DNA of 64,000 nt from Lanius collurio (Eukaryota > Chordata > Aves > Passeriformes > Laniidae). Positions 53,355-64,000 of the stretch are shown piece by piece (positions within the stretch are counted from its first letter, which is position 1; the number at the start of each line of letters is the position of its first letter). The notes below the pieces were generated by a model. It was given only the letters and a program-made list of their open reading frames with translations, did no database searches and was not told the DNA's origin. Position numbers and translations under genes: made by a program. The DNA lies in assembly GCA_020086605.1 (NCBI GenBank), contig JACBWW010000004.1:37905232-37969231 (forward strand), written 5' to 3'.

Positions 53355-56300
53355 AAAGTTTAATAGAAGTTATAGTAGTGTGGTTTCAAATAATATCAGA
53401 GAATCTAATTATTCTTGTTAAGAATCATGAAATACTTCTAAGCAGTACTGTATTACTTACTATTTCAAACCACATCCCATTATTATCTCCTAAATATAAG
53501 GAAGGAATGAAAACTTCTGAAGACTGCACAGGTAATCTATTCTAATTCACTCCCTAAACCTTGAGCTGCTAATTTGATTATGAATCGAAACATTTGTGGG
53601 GACTAGTAATTCCATTGCAATCTTCATTTCAAATACTCTGATTGATGGCTCTACTTCTCTTAAGAATTTTCTGCAGAAAGTGCCTGATTCCTTTGGGGGT
53701 TTTTCATTACTTTCCCTTTAACAGAGTGAAGAAGACTTTTGGACCTCAAGTTTGAAGCTAGCATGACAGCAGGTGAGAAAGCTGAAATCATAGCTGTGAG
53801 TTCATTTCCTTCCACTGAGAGAATTTCTTCATTTTAGATGGGTACAGGACCAGGGAAGAATTATTACACACAGAAAGCAAACTTTATTATTGGCAGCATC
53901 ATTTGTATATGCTTCTGAGCATCTGAAGTTAACTCTGATTGTCTCTATAAATGCTTCGTAACTTCCCAGCTTGTCTTCGTGACAATATTCCAAGGAGTGA
54001 GGTTTTATTTCTTTTTTTTTTTCTTTCCCACGGTAGATCAATATTTTATTTTCCACTTAATTTGTAAATCTCTTTTCTTACTTTTCTTTAAACTAGCTGC
54101 CAAAGGGGTAAAATACTGAGATGGAAATATTCAGGAGTTAGAGGATAAGAGATATTTTGAGTCCTGTAAACTCAAAGCCTCGGGAATAATTAAAAAAATT
54201 TAATTAGATAAAAGTGCTTATAATTGAAAGATGTTACTCATTTCTTCAGTGCAGTTCTGTTAGTTTACTAAGAGCCTTATATAACCAAGATACACCTGCA
54301 AGGTTAGAATACTTTACTGTGACATCTGTTTGATATACATGGTGCCCGTACTGGTATTTTATGAAGGACTTACAAATGGCACAACATTGCAAATTAATTT
54401 TTTTTTCTTTCAGTGCAGTAGACTCTGCCTAGGGTAAAACAGGGACACATTTTCCTGTATTCTAGTGAGAAGCTTCTATGGTTACATGGAAATTTTCTGC
54501 ACTTTTCTGTGACAGACATTACTGTATCTTTCAGAACTCTTTATATGCTGGTTATTTTGAATCATAAGATAAGAAAATCATGTCACTTAAAAAATATCCA
54601 AACAACTGAACTGGTAATGTCATAAACAAGAGGAGCACTTTGGACCATATTGACTTATAGTAAATCATCCCAAATGAAAACAGCAAGTTTTGAATATTTA
54701 TCTGAAGAAAATTGTCAGGTAGTGATGCTTTTCATAAGACTTTTAGCTGGGACCTGTAATTTGTGTCCTCTCTGTGATGGGTCTCTCTGTGGCTTCTTTT
54801 TAGTATGAAGAATATTGCACAAATCCAGTCAATTTCTGCTTTCTCAGGATACAGAGGGAAGAAGTAAGAATCTATAATCTGTTAAATCACATATCTAGGC
54901 GTGGTTGCTTGTTGGTTATTGAGATCCATGCTCATGGCACACAGAAGAAACTTTCATAAAAAACCATACTAAGGATATGTCCTGGATCACGCTGTAAAGA
55001 GATCCCTTTTGACAAGACTGTATTACCCAGCTCCAGCTTTCTCAGACTGTTTCTGTGGCACTGCACCATTGTTAACAAGCCATGCAGATTAACATAGAGA
55101 TGATTCTTCATAGTTCAAGCAAAGTTCTCCACAAGTGCTACTAAACTGCTTTCAGGGGTCCAAATCTGTTCAGGTTCCCTTCCCAGTCTGCATTTTTGGC
55201 AATGATCGCACAAAAAAGATGAAAAACTTTGTAACCAACATCCAAAATTGAGCATGCCACATGAATGCCCTAAACAGACACCCTTTGCTTGTTTTCTGCT
55301 TGGCTCCATGAATCTTGCAGTCTGTTCAGCCCACAGGCAGTCAGTCCATTGCTTAATGTGTTCTCTTTTATTAATCATCATTATAAGATATAAATCTCCC
55401 CGAATCTTTAGAGAAACCTTTATCTTTAAACTTGGTTTTGAGAACAAAAAAAATAATAACAGAGTATGTCATTTCACTCCTGGGCACAAATCACCACTGA
55501 ACCTATATTAATATGTGTCTTGAACTGGTTTCTGTTAAACACTGCCAAAGATTTAGGCATGCAAAGTTTCACAGTACAGTTTTTTAAAGGGTTGAAGCAT
55601 ACCCAGATTTCATGCATTTTTAAAAACTGGTTTGTCTGAAAGGCTTATCAGAATGTTTTTCTTTCCAAAAGGCAGTTTTCACTTCTGGTTGCACTGTAGA
55701 GCCAGAGGAGTTACTGAGCTGAATTCTGTTCTCACTTGTAAAGCCTGGCTGTTACTACAGGACTGTCTCTTAATGATAAATATTTATTTTCAAGTAACTC
55801 ATAGAATTTCAAGAAAGAAGGAAGCAATAAAAATTGAATTCATCAAAATGAATGCTGTTCAACCCTTTCTGCTGTTGTTTGATGAATTTTTATTACTGAG
55901 AGGTTAAGAACCTAAATTTAGTTCTCAATTACTCTTTTTTAGGTCTGTAACTGCTTTTTCTGCTGGGATCTATTTGAAATGCCTTTGTAGCCTTAATGTT
56001 GCTGTAACCTGGACTATAATCTTCAGTTTGCCATACCTGAGTTTCTCTTATTGCTTAAAAACATAAGGGAAAATAAAAAGTGATATTGATCATTGTCTCA
56101 CTGGCTTTAACACAAAGAGAACAGGCAAGTTGATGGTATTGATGGTCTCCACTGATAGGAAAACAATGTTCAGAGGTATTCAGCTGAGAAATACTTCCTC
56201 TTGTGATGTTATAATATGCTTTTAAATTCTGAAATGGAAGGGCTTACTCTAGTACTAAAGCAGATATTGCTAACCTTGTAGCAGTATCTTTCCCTGTTTT

Positions 56301-56645
56301 TCTGCTGCCTTGTAGATATAAAGACGATAGGTTTTTGTTTCCTACTTTTCAAACAGCAGAGTTTTGCAGGTTAGTTTTTTTGTGGTGTGAGTGGATCGAG
56401 AGTCTTCAGTTGGAATATCAGAATTATCTTTTACTGGTGGTATTGGTACCACTCAAGTGCTTTGAACAGAAAATAGCATTGACTGAGGGAGCAAGAGGTG
56501 TTGGCCTGAAATACTTGAACCTACATTGTTAATCTGAAATGCTGCTACAACCACAAATTGCACTGGATGAAGTAAGTTCTGAAGTACCCTGGAGCCTTGA
56601 ATAAGAAAGGTAAATAGTCACAGTCCAAAGTGGGGAGATGCCCTA

Positions 56646-56669
56646 CATATGCATATATGAATATGTATA

Positions 56670-56702
<33 letters not shown>
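56646..56702. repeat. (TA)n microsatellite
   Basis: An uninterrupted TA run spans about 56674-56702, preceded by interrupted AT/GT units. It encodes an Ile/Tyr-rich chance frame. Confidence 0.95.
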
Positions 56703-56704
<2 letters not shown>

Positions 56705-57099
56705 GTTCACATGAAATATCCCTGCTATTCCAGCCTGCAAACTCAATGCTTGCTTCCATTGTTACTATTTTATTCATGGCTTAATGGAGTTTTTGATGGA
56801 AATGAAATTATTGAAATTAATAAGGGGAAGGAAGGGGTGCCTCCTCTACCCTAGTCATTCAAAAATTAATAGTGGATGCTATCTTAATTTATCTCCAACA
56901 GTTCAATTAATCTCAAATAGACTTATTTATTAGGAGATTTGAGTATGTGTATTTAGCTCTGAAGATTTTCTAGTGCAGTCCAAACAGACTGAAAAACAAG
57001 TGCAAGACATTAAATGATGTAGGGAAGTAGGAAATGAAGACTGTTTAAGCAGGATGCAGGCAATGTGTGATCCTAGACATGCATTGCACCTTTAAATCT

Positions 57100-57520
57100 T
57101 TATTATTTCTAGCAAACCAGTTGAAATACTTCCCTGAAGTCTCTCTGCAAACAGAGGCAATGCAGAGAATATATTAGACGCAGCATCTCCATGACAGTGC
57201 CTGTATTAAAAATGAATGGACAGCTTCCTAAAACCCGTTGTTTGCTGTCTCCACAGATAGGATTCAGTTAATGAAACAGCTAATTAGATTTTTGTAATCC
57301 TGTCGTCATTGTTTGAGAGTGACACTTTACTTGAATTTCTCATGTGGATCTCTTCAGCCTAGGAAGGAATACTTTTTTCAGGCCAATTTGGCTCTTGTCA
57401 CTTTGCTGGAATGGCAGTTCCCTCTGTTGGTGTAATGAAATCACTACTTTCCCAAACAGAGCTATGTCACTCAGCATTTAAATGGGAAAGAATAGGAAAA
57501 TGAGGAAACGATTAGTCAAA
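57100..57520. promoter_or_regulatory. Candidate conserved non-coding element (inferred)
   Basis: The stretch lacks repeats, has mixed rather than AT-only composition, and contains closely spaced homeodomain-type cores (GTTAATGA, GCTAATTAGATT) around 57265-57292. Conservation cannot be seen from one sequence. Confidence 0.2.
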
Positions 57521-59754
57521 CAGGCCCTGTGTTCAAAATCCATTTCTGAAATCAAATAGTAGAATTGGATTGAGTTCATAATGGAAGAATTACTTAGGTA
57601 TTACTGCAATCTGTATTACATATTCATCGACTTGCTGAATGTGCGTGGATTTGTCAGGCATTCTGCACTCCCCCCTCCTCATTTCCATCCAGTGCAGATG
57701 CAGTGAAGGGATAACCAAGTTAAAAGCTGTCTAAATTAAGGAGTGATTAAGACAAGTTTGGGTGGATGCTGAATGTTAATCTCACAGGCCACATTCTTCT
57801 GCAATGTAAGAGGGTGCAACTTTCACTGGTAGCTCTCTGCCTTCAGCAGTGCATCGTGATGAGACTAACATATAAGACACTGTAGTCCTTGAAGCTTAAC
57901 GGAGTTGTGTGTTGGGTTATTTTTTAAGCTTCCTTGCTAACAGTATTTCTGCTGGTATTGATTTCTAATGGTAGCTGGGAGCTTTATTCCCTTAGAGATT
58001 CTTGTAAAATCTCAGCAATTAGAGAAACAAAATTGCACTGACCAGAAAAGCTGTATTAATTGGTAACTCAATATAGTTTGACCCAGATCATCCGCATTTC
58101 TGCCTGGACGGTCCCCTGCCATCGGTGGGCATCTGAGTTCAGTCTGCAACAAGCTCACTGAGCACCTCAAATTATACTCTGAAAAGTCTTTGCAATAAGA
58201 GTCCTTACATATATTTTGTTAAAATAACAAAGATGAGAATCAGTGTGCAAACTGCTAACCTTCAGAACAGGTACAGTTTGTTGAACAAGCTTGTGATGTC
58301 AAATGTTTTCCAGATTTATATGATATAATGAATACTGTAATGTAACTCAAATATTGGTGTGAATCTATATAGCAAATGACCTGCACAACTGACTGGATTA
58401 CAGAATTACTTGATAAAGTAATTGTCCTCTGATATTCTCTTAATATTGACACCACAAACCTTTTTGGTGTAATTACATAAGCAATATATATAAATGCCCT
58501 GTATTTTTTAACACATCCACATGCAGAATCTCAAGGACTTAATGAACAGTCCGTCTCATGGCTTCTCTGTTGCAGTAGATGCCATCTCCACAGTGTTTTT
58601 AGGCAAAATTCAGCAAAGAACATTAAGACTTAAGTCAGAGGCTAGCCAAGATTATGAAATGGATCTCCAAAGTGAGTTTCAGTTGTCAGTGAGTCTGTCT
58701 TCCAGGTTGCTTTGTCTTGGATTATTTTGGCTTTTTTTTTTTTTGCCCTTGAATCAGAAGAGCTGTGGTTTTCAGAAATCTGGGTCTGATGTTGAAGCAG
58801 GGATACTATTGCCTTCAGTTCTTATTTTAAGTGAGAGGGCAATAATTTTCTGTGATCAGATATGAAGCAAAGAATCAGTATGCTTAAAAAGAGAGAAACA
58901 GAGAAAAGGCTAATTGCAAAGGATGTTTGGAAAATGTTTCAAATTTTTCACAACTGATTCCATTTCCATAAAATTTCATCAAATTTTAGCTCTACTTTTC
59001 ATGAATTTTCTTCTCCATTGCCATTCCTTGTCTGTCCTATGTATATTTAGAACTCAGCTGAATAACTGATTTGGTTTCTTCAGATGCTGTCATCCACATT
59101 TTGCGTAACTGAGATGTTCTGTTTTCAGAATACATCTGAAATAGACTAAATTATATGTCCCATAACTGCTTTCAGAGCATTGTTGAAAGCAGTTGTTATT
59201 TTTTATGGATTTTTAAATGTTTAAATATTATACTTAAGAGTATATGTCTGAGATTTTGTTTCTGAGTTTTTACTTTTTTTTGTTTTTATAAGATGTTGAG
59301 GAATTTTGTGGAAAAATCTTTGTGAAAATAGAACAGCATTTACTTCTACAAGAAAAATTGGCAACTTTTAATCATAATCTTTAAGTGTTTGTTTTGAAAA
59401 AAAAGTTTTTGCATACTGGAAAATTTTGTTTTCTTTTTTCTGTTGCTGATATTGAAATACTTTTCTTTCTGAAAATAAGACAGGCTTAAATAGAGAAAGA
59501 TTAATTTCTTCAAAGTAGTTGAGATCTGTCCTGACCTAAAGGGGCTATTTTTATCAAATATAGGTCACGTCAGTGCTTAAAGATGCTAAAAAGAGCAATT
59601 ACTTTACTTTTTCTGGCAGTTTTGATCCATTTTTGAAAGATGGGCATTTGTCTAAGAAGAATTGGAAGAAAAGATATTTTTACATTCTTCTTGAGTTTTG
59701 AGGTATTAATGAGTTTGATCATTACAGAAACAAAGTCAGTCCTCCTTGTAACAT

Positions 59755-59960
59755 AATTTTAATTTAAAACCCTCTGAGTCATCTAGTCCTTCTGTGTAGC
59801 TGTTCATTATTAGTGCTAATTGCCTGAAAAGGAAGCTGTTTTTCTGCTCCTGCTGCTTATTCTCCACCAGAAAGCATAATCCTTTGTTTGTGGACAGCAC
59901 AATTAGCAGCTTTGGAGATCATAATTATTTCATACCCGGGGCTGGGAAGAAATCTGGGGG
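59755..59960. promoter_or_regulatory. Candidate conserved non-coding element (inferred)
   Basis: Motifs TCATTATTAGTG, CTAATTGCC, CACAATTAGCAG and ATAATTATTTCAT are packed within about 130 bp of non-repetitive sequence, a texture common in vertebrate developmental enhancers. There is no direct evidence of function. Confidence 0.22.
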
Positions 59961-61803
59961 AGAGATACTCTTAAGCTTTGTCTGAAAATATTGAGTTTAC
60001 TTAGAGTTACTTTTTAAAGTTTCAGTCTTCTGAGACATGAGTATATCTGTAAAATGCTCAGAGTATGTGTGAGGATGTATTACTGGAATATGTGTATGGA
60101 ACTGTGCTGATCTATTTATTCATAGGACACAAAGCAAAGCACAACAATAACAAAAAGAAACCCAAAATAATGACTTGTAGAGCTACAAGCTGTTGCACAA
60201 AAGTAAAGACCCAGACAGCATATTATCTTACAATGATTTTCCTAACTGACTGACAGAAAATAGATTTGATATTCCTGTGTACCTTCTCAAAATTACATGC
60301 ATTACCCTGACTGAGAAGCCTGGGAAAGAAAGAACCAAATCCCCAGTTACTTGGAGACCAAATAGTGGCAGGTTTTTCTTCCCCTCTGGTAATTTATGTT
60401 CTTTGGAAGAGGTGTTGATCCGGTATCCTTACTCACATTTCCAGTGTAAGTGTGGTATGCAAAAACATGATTTTTCCAATTCAATATCTGATACAAGTTC
60501 AAACAAATGTACATGCTTCAAAAGACAGATATTATATTTCCAAATATATAACCTATCTAACTTATCTAAAGTGACAAGGATATTGAGCCTTGTGTGTATC
60601 TGTTCCAGTTCATCCAGGGCACATTTTGGTATTCCTGTCCACAATGGCTGAGGATATGCACTCTATCAGACAGAAGCTGACAGTTTTGACTCCATAATAA
60701 ATAACCTCTTCTGTTTTAAAAAGTGATGCCAGATGCCAGCTTTCAGTTTGTTAATTTATCAATACTTTGTATCAGCATAGATGTGTGCTCAGGGACCAGG
60801 AAATTCACAAGATTAAAAACCAAATAATTTTAAAACAAGAACTTTCTGTCTCAGCTTAATTTTCACATCTTTGATTTTGAAAAATATCTGGTGACATTGA
60901 TGCCAGGGATAAAATTTTCTTTCCATAGGCTCAACCAATCTGTAAGAGAGCAATTTTGATTCTACTTTGACTTCTTCATTTCTTCAGAAAAATAGCCAGC
61001 TAAATTGCAGCACTTTTATCAGTGACAGAAATTTGACAAGAATACAGAGCTCAGTGTTAAACTTTGAACTGAGTTAGTGGCAAAGAGAGCAAAAGGTACA
61101 TTCACTGAAGCTGAGCAAACTTGATTTGTAGTTTCTGAAATGATTAATGTTAAATCTCAACTTGTATTTTTCTTAACAGACTCAGTTTAAAGTAGATAAC
61201 ATTAAAACAACAGCATGTCAATAGAAACACATTAACATCAATTTTTTTGCAGAACCAATAGCTTATTGCAATTTAATTTTATTTATAACCTGTTTAATCT
61301 CAAGTAGGAAGGGAACAAGAAAGTGAATAGTTTTTATTTTTAAAAGAACCCCAAACATTATTTGACCTGTAAAAGCATTTAGTGGTTGCTGTTGAAACAA
61401 GAATCCATTGTTATTTCCCACAATACAAAACAAAGAGACACTGTATATTCTAAAATGCCTTTCTAAACAAAAGTGATAGTAAGCACTGCTAGGGAAAGAA
61501 AATAACAGCTTTGGTGATATAAGCACACTGCACAACTTTCAGAATGTGTGGTTTGATGTTTCTGAATAAACTGTTTCATTATGACAAATATTCTGTGCAG
61601 ACCTGTACCATCTTGTTGTTCTCTGAGTGTTCTTTCCCATGCCATTACCACCAGTTGCTGCTCTTTGTGTAGTTTCAGTTATTTCTTGGCTGGCCTGCTT
61701 TTTTCTTTGTATGTGGCAATCCCCAAATATGCATGCACTGAGCAGCTATTGAGAAAATAATCTGATTTAGAGTCCAAGGCTCAATAGATGGATACAGGTT
61801 TGG

Positions 61804-61826
61804 TTTTTTTTTTTTTTTTTTTTTTT
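61804..61826 (+). repeat. T23 homopolymer
   Basis: Twenty-three consecutive T directly precede the non-AT-rich segment at 61827-62200. On the minus strand this is an A23 run at the 3' side of that segment, as expected for the tail of a retroposed copy. Slippage in a simple repeat is equally possible. Confidence 0.95.
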
Positions 61827-62199
61827 GGTAATGAAGCCATCCACCATCCACCTCTGCAAATGATGGACCACGTCTTTTTATGGAAAATTTGTCAGCATGG
61901 TGTTGCCTGGAAAGCACATCTGTTGTGATCCTGTGCTCCTGAAAGATAGGTCTGGAGAACAATTTTGCTGATTGACTTTGCTTAGTGTCCTGGAATATCC
62001 TTGCGAAAGTATTACTTGTGATAGGCAAGATGTGTGCTAATGTCTTTACAAACAATTTCATGGGTGAGTCTATGGGTATTAACGTCCTTGAAATGGGTCT
62101 TAATGTCACTACCAGCCTCAAGCAGAAGGTTTGTTACAGAGCCCAGACAGCCTGACTCCTGCAACAGACAAATGGGTCCTCACAAGCCTGAGTTTCTGA
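61827..62199. other. Unclassified segment between poly(T) and LTR
   Basis: The segment has higher complexity than its surroundings. On the minus strand a 148-codon open frame runs through it (61675-62121). On the plus strand a frame of some 55 codons ends with a stop near 62153, about 80 bp before the purine-rich run next to the LTR. It may be the decayed 3' internal end of an endogenous retrovirus belonging to the following LTR, or a minus-strand retroposed transcript with the poly(T) as its tail. Neither protein reading is recognised. Confidence 0.3.
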
Positions 62200-62319
62200 A
62201 CTTTTGGGGGAAAATGATCTGTTTAAGGGGGGAATATATGGCAGGCGTTTTGGGAAGGCCACACCTTCCTAGTGCCTCAGCCAAAGGATAGGGAGAATGG
62301 CAAGATGCGGCCGGGAGTT

Positions 62320-62326
62320 TATAAAA
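62320..62326 (+). promoter_or_regulatory. TATA box of the LTR
   Basis: TATAAAAGG lies in GC-rich context 84 bp upstream of the LTR AATAAA. Transcription would start about 25-30 bp downstream and run toward the CpG-rich block. Confidence 0.6.
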
Positions 62327-62403
62327 GGAGGTTGCGCCCTCTGAGAACTTGAGAGATGAATCCCCACAGTCTGGTACCCCAGTGGACTCTCTCCCTTTAT
62401 TCG

Positions 62404-62409
62404 AATAAA
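62404..62409 (+). terminator. LTR polyadenylation signal
   Basis: AATAAA followed by GT-rich and T-rich sequence (CTCTGTTTTCC) within 25 bp fits a functional polyadenylation site at the R/U5 boundary. Confidence 0.55.
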
Positions 62410-62468
62410 GTTGCAGGACTCTGTTTTCCTTACAGACACTGAGTTTTCATAGCGTGATTTTCCGCACA

Positions 62469-62820
62469 CTTGGAAGAACAAATGTAAAATGGAGAGAGAC
62501 AAGTCCTGGGATCTCGTGGTCTCTCTAGTTGTTATTTCACATAAAGATAGGGATGAACATAATTTAGCCTTCTCATTTGTTTTCTAACATTTATTTACTA
62601 TGAAAGAGATTTAGTCTATCTGTTTATAACATTTAATAGCTACTGACATGTCTCAGCAACCAAAATCACTTTACACATCAGCTTGGTCAAAGAAAAGCTT
62701 AGTCCAAATGTCAGCAGCGCTTCAAAGCAGAAATACTGAAAACCTGATAGTATGTGTGTCATCATTTCTGCTGAAGTGCTTATGGGACTGTTACAGCCAT
62801 TAGTTTAAAAAAAAAAAAAA
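62469..62820. other. AT-rich spacer ending in an A15 run
   Basis: It separates the LTR from the CpG-rich block. An A15 run at about 62806-62820 directly abuts the block. Confidence 0.6.
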
Positions 62821-63144
62821 TTAGAGTCTAGTGCTGAGGAGTACCTCTGCTGCGGGTAGCTCCGTTTGCAAGCTCAGACTGAGAGGCAGGTGGAGCTCTG
62901 GGTGGGAGCCCGAGCCGAGAGGCCGTGAATTGGCAGTCCTTCGCATAACTAAGGGCACCACGAGGGTGGTGCCAGCCAGGGGAATGGACACTGGGAGAGC
63001 CAGCAGGAGCCATGAAGTGCCAACCTTTTGGGTAACAAAAGGCAGCAAAAGCGGCGGTGCCATCCAGGCGGATGGATTCCGGGGGACCCGGCAGGAGAGG
63101 AGGGCTCGGGAGGGCGAGACTTGTGCCCAGGTGGAGTGTGAGGG

Positions 63145-63152
63145 CATAAAAA
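63145..63152 (+). promoter_or_regulatory. TATA-like element in the CpG island
   Basis: CATAAAAA in a G-rich context lies 92 bp upstream of the candidate ATG. A start site about 30 bp downstream would fall in the pyrimidine-rich CTCTCTCCTCC stretch. Confidence 0.35.
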
Positions 63153-63236
63153 TCGGGGGGGTGGGCGGTCTTCGCTGGGGCTCTCTCCTCCGAGACACCA
63201 GCCCGGGCTGTTCCTGCGGCCCTGAGCCGGCACAAA

Positions 63237-63292
63237 ATGGCTTTGTGGAACGAGACAGCTGGGACTGTGCTGCGGAAGGCCGGGGAGGGCCG
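63237..63292 (+). CDS. Candidate first coding exon, partial, unknown gene
   Basis: ATG at 63237 has A at -3 and G at +4 (ACAAAATGGCT). The frame reads MALWNETAGTVLRKAGEG, followed by two bases of a split codon, before GTGAGTGAGG, a near-consensus 5' splice donor at 63293. The exon lies in a CpG island with a TATA-like box upstream. I do not recognise the peptide. There is no signal peptide, and no second exon can be identified in the remaining 700 bp. If the block is an LTR or retroposed copy, the ATG and donor are fortuitous. A non-coding first exon is also possible. Confidence 0.2.
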
Positions 63293-63551
63293 GTGAGTGA
63301 GGCTGGTCCGACGGTGCGGGGTGTGCGGGGGGCCGAGACGGGCACGCGTGGGGTCCCTGCGGCCGCAGCTGCCGGGGCCTTCCGCACCTGCCTTGGATCA
63401 GGAACGGTACCTGGGAACTGCACTCCTGTAGGAACCCCTGAGGCCCAGTCACCCAAAGTGCGCCTGCTGATCTTCCGTGGGGTTGGCTTCACCCTTCTTC
63501 CCTGGTAGAACGTGTTTCAGAGAAATAGACTTTGTTGTATATTCTGCGGGG

Positions 63552-63665
63552 AAAAAAAAAAAAAAATAACAAAAACACCCAAATCCATAGGTCTATTTCC
63601 CCCATAGCTTATTTAAAAAAAACCCTAAAACAAACAAAACAAACAAAACAAACAAAAAAGATTTT
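63552..63665 (+). repeat. A15 run followed by (ACAAA)n
   Basis: An A15 run directly follows the CpG-rich block. After about 60 bp come eight A and repeated CAAACAAAA units to 63659. The first run may be a retroposition tail, the second a simple repeat. Confidence 0.8.
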
Positions 63666-64000
63666 TTTAAAGGTGTCTAACCTAAATTGAGAAAAAACCC
63701 CAACTATCTCATGGAATATTGTAACATTCTGCTGATCTTGTTACACATAAATCCCTATATTTTTATTTGCAGCCTTTAATTTCGTGTTAATACATTTACT
63801 GAACACATCACCTTTCCTTCCCTTGACATTGCTCAGAATATCTCTGAGGAACAGCAGGCTGTTTACGTAGCACCTTTTAAAGACTAATGGTTGAATAACA
63901 GCTTTCTGTTCCTTCTGGAAATGGACTTTGCTAGGAAAAGGAGGGGGGGAGGGGTTTAAATTTCAATTTTGCTTTGTGTCTCAGCAGAGGAAGCTTTACA
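63666..64000. other. AT-rich non-coding sequence to window end
   Basis: I recognise nothing here. A G/A-rich run at about 63940-63955 is the only local feature. Confidence 0.5.

Larger units (their letters stand above)
50917..61803. other. AT-rich non-coding sequence, no gene seen
   Basis: Eleven kilobases have no recognisable gene or RNA. A GC-richer patch at 52800-52980 with AATAAA near 52939 is unclassified. Simple repeats and two enhancer-like stretches are listed separately. The 114- and 124-codon plus-strand frames near 58.5 and 60.3 kb have no recognisable content. Confidence 0.5.
62200..62468 (+). mobile_element. Retroviral LTR with TATA box and polyadenylation signal
   Basis: Two purine-rich runs (GGGGGAAAA near 62206 and AAGGGGGGAA near 62226) look like polypurine tracts preceding an LTR. 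TATAAAA lies at 62320-62326, AATAAA 84 bp later at 62404-62409, and an AT-rich U5-like end closes with CCGCACA at 62468. The order is that of a compact retroviral LTR on the plus strand. The left end is uncertain: TG near 62214, or just after the second purine run with the first bases mutated. I found no convincing target duplication, which fits a 3' LTR attached to upstream internal sequence. Confidence 0.65.
62821..63551 (+). promoter_or_regulatory. CpG island: candidate promoter, 5' exon, or insertion
   Basis: I count about 42 CpG dinucleotides in 731 bp, while the rest of the window is CpG-poor. In methylated vertebrate DNA this implies an unmethylated promoter or a young insertion. Within it lie a TATA-like CATAAAAA (63145), a strong-context ATG (63237) and a consensus donor (63293). 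At the right end AATAGA (63524-63529) sits 22 bases before an A15 run, the spacing of a polyadenylated mRNA end. Both strands stay open for more than 220 codons only because the block is GC-rich and stop-poor, so those frames are not genes. Options are a gene's promoter and first exon, an LTR, or a retroposed transcript. Confidence 0.6.

Noticed and set aside
61675..62121. 148-codon minus-strand frame as a protein gene
   Set aside because: It runs through the T23 tract (a poly-Lys stretch) and has no recognisable domain. Kept only as an uncertain segment.
63301..63321. Y-RNA-like start (GGCTGGTCCGA)
   Set aside because: Only the first dozen bases match. The conserved stem partner and 3' T-run are missing.
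62821..63508. Open frames of more than 220 codons on both strands
   Set aside because: Both strands are open over the same GC-rich block because AT-rich stop codons are scarce there. Low-complexity Pro/Arg/Ser/Gly content and no known domain.
1..64000. tRNA, rRNA, snRNA, CRISPR or prokaryotic operon signals
   Set aside because: No cloverleaf consensus boxes, no spaced direct repeats and no tightly packed coding frames were found on reading both strands.

Overview
The window looks like a stretch of bird nuclear genome, AT-rich and almost gene-free. The evidence is the repeat content. There are many 3'-end fragments of CR1 LINEs, several with the typical tandem octamer tail related to ATTCTATG. 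There are also solo retroviral LTRs, including a near-complete copy of the widespread avian ERVL-type LTR. Nothing looks bacterial or viral-genomic: no operons, no long open frames with recognisable domains, and no rRNA, tRNA or CRISPR array. I recognise no complete protein-coding gene. The short open frames scattered through the window are chance frames or lie inside CR1 and LTR copies.

Layout. From 1 to 5 kb there is a CR1 fragment, a GC-rich LTR (about 2.0-2.64 kb) and a head-to-tail pair of CR1 3' ends. From 5 to 19.5 kb the sequence is AT-rich and unannotatable apart from simple repeats and one weak CR1 remnant. From 19.5 to 29.5 kb there is a 285-bp minus-strand solo LTR with a perfect 6-bp target duplication, another LTR near 25.2-25.5 kb, and five CR1 pieces, one an old L3-like copy and one about 600 bp long. 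From 29.5 to 50 kb there are mostly unique sequence, an assembly join marked by one N inside a perfect 57-bp duplication (36.5 kb), a truncated ERVL-type LTR carrying a small satellite (37.9 kb) and a CR1 (46.4 kb). A 576-bp ERVL-type solo LTR with a 5-bp duplication lies at 50.3-50.9 kb. From 51 to 61.8 kb there are an 18-base C run, a TA microsatellite and two stretches whose composition suggests conserved non-coding elements.

The last 2.2 kb differs from the rest. A poly(T) run is followed by an LTR with a TATA box and AATAAA. About 350 bp further on is a 730-bp CpG-rich block holding a TATA-like element, an ATG in strong context and a consensus splice donor. It ends with a polyadenylation-like signal 22 bases before an A15 run. 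This block is either the 5' end of an unrecognised gene, an LTR, or a retroposed transcript, and it is the best place to look for something new.
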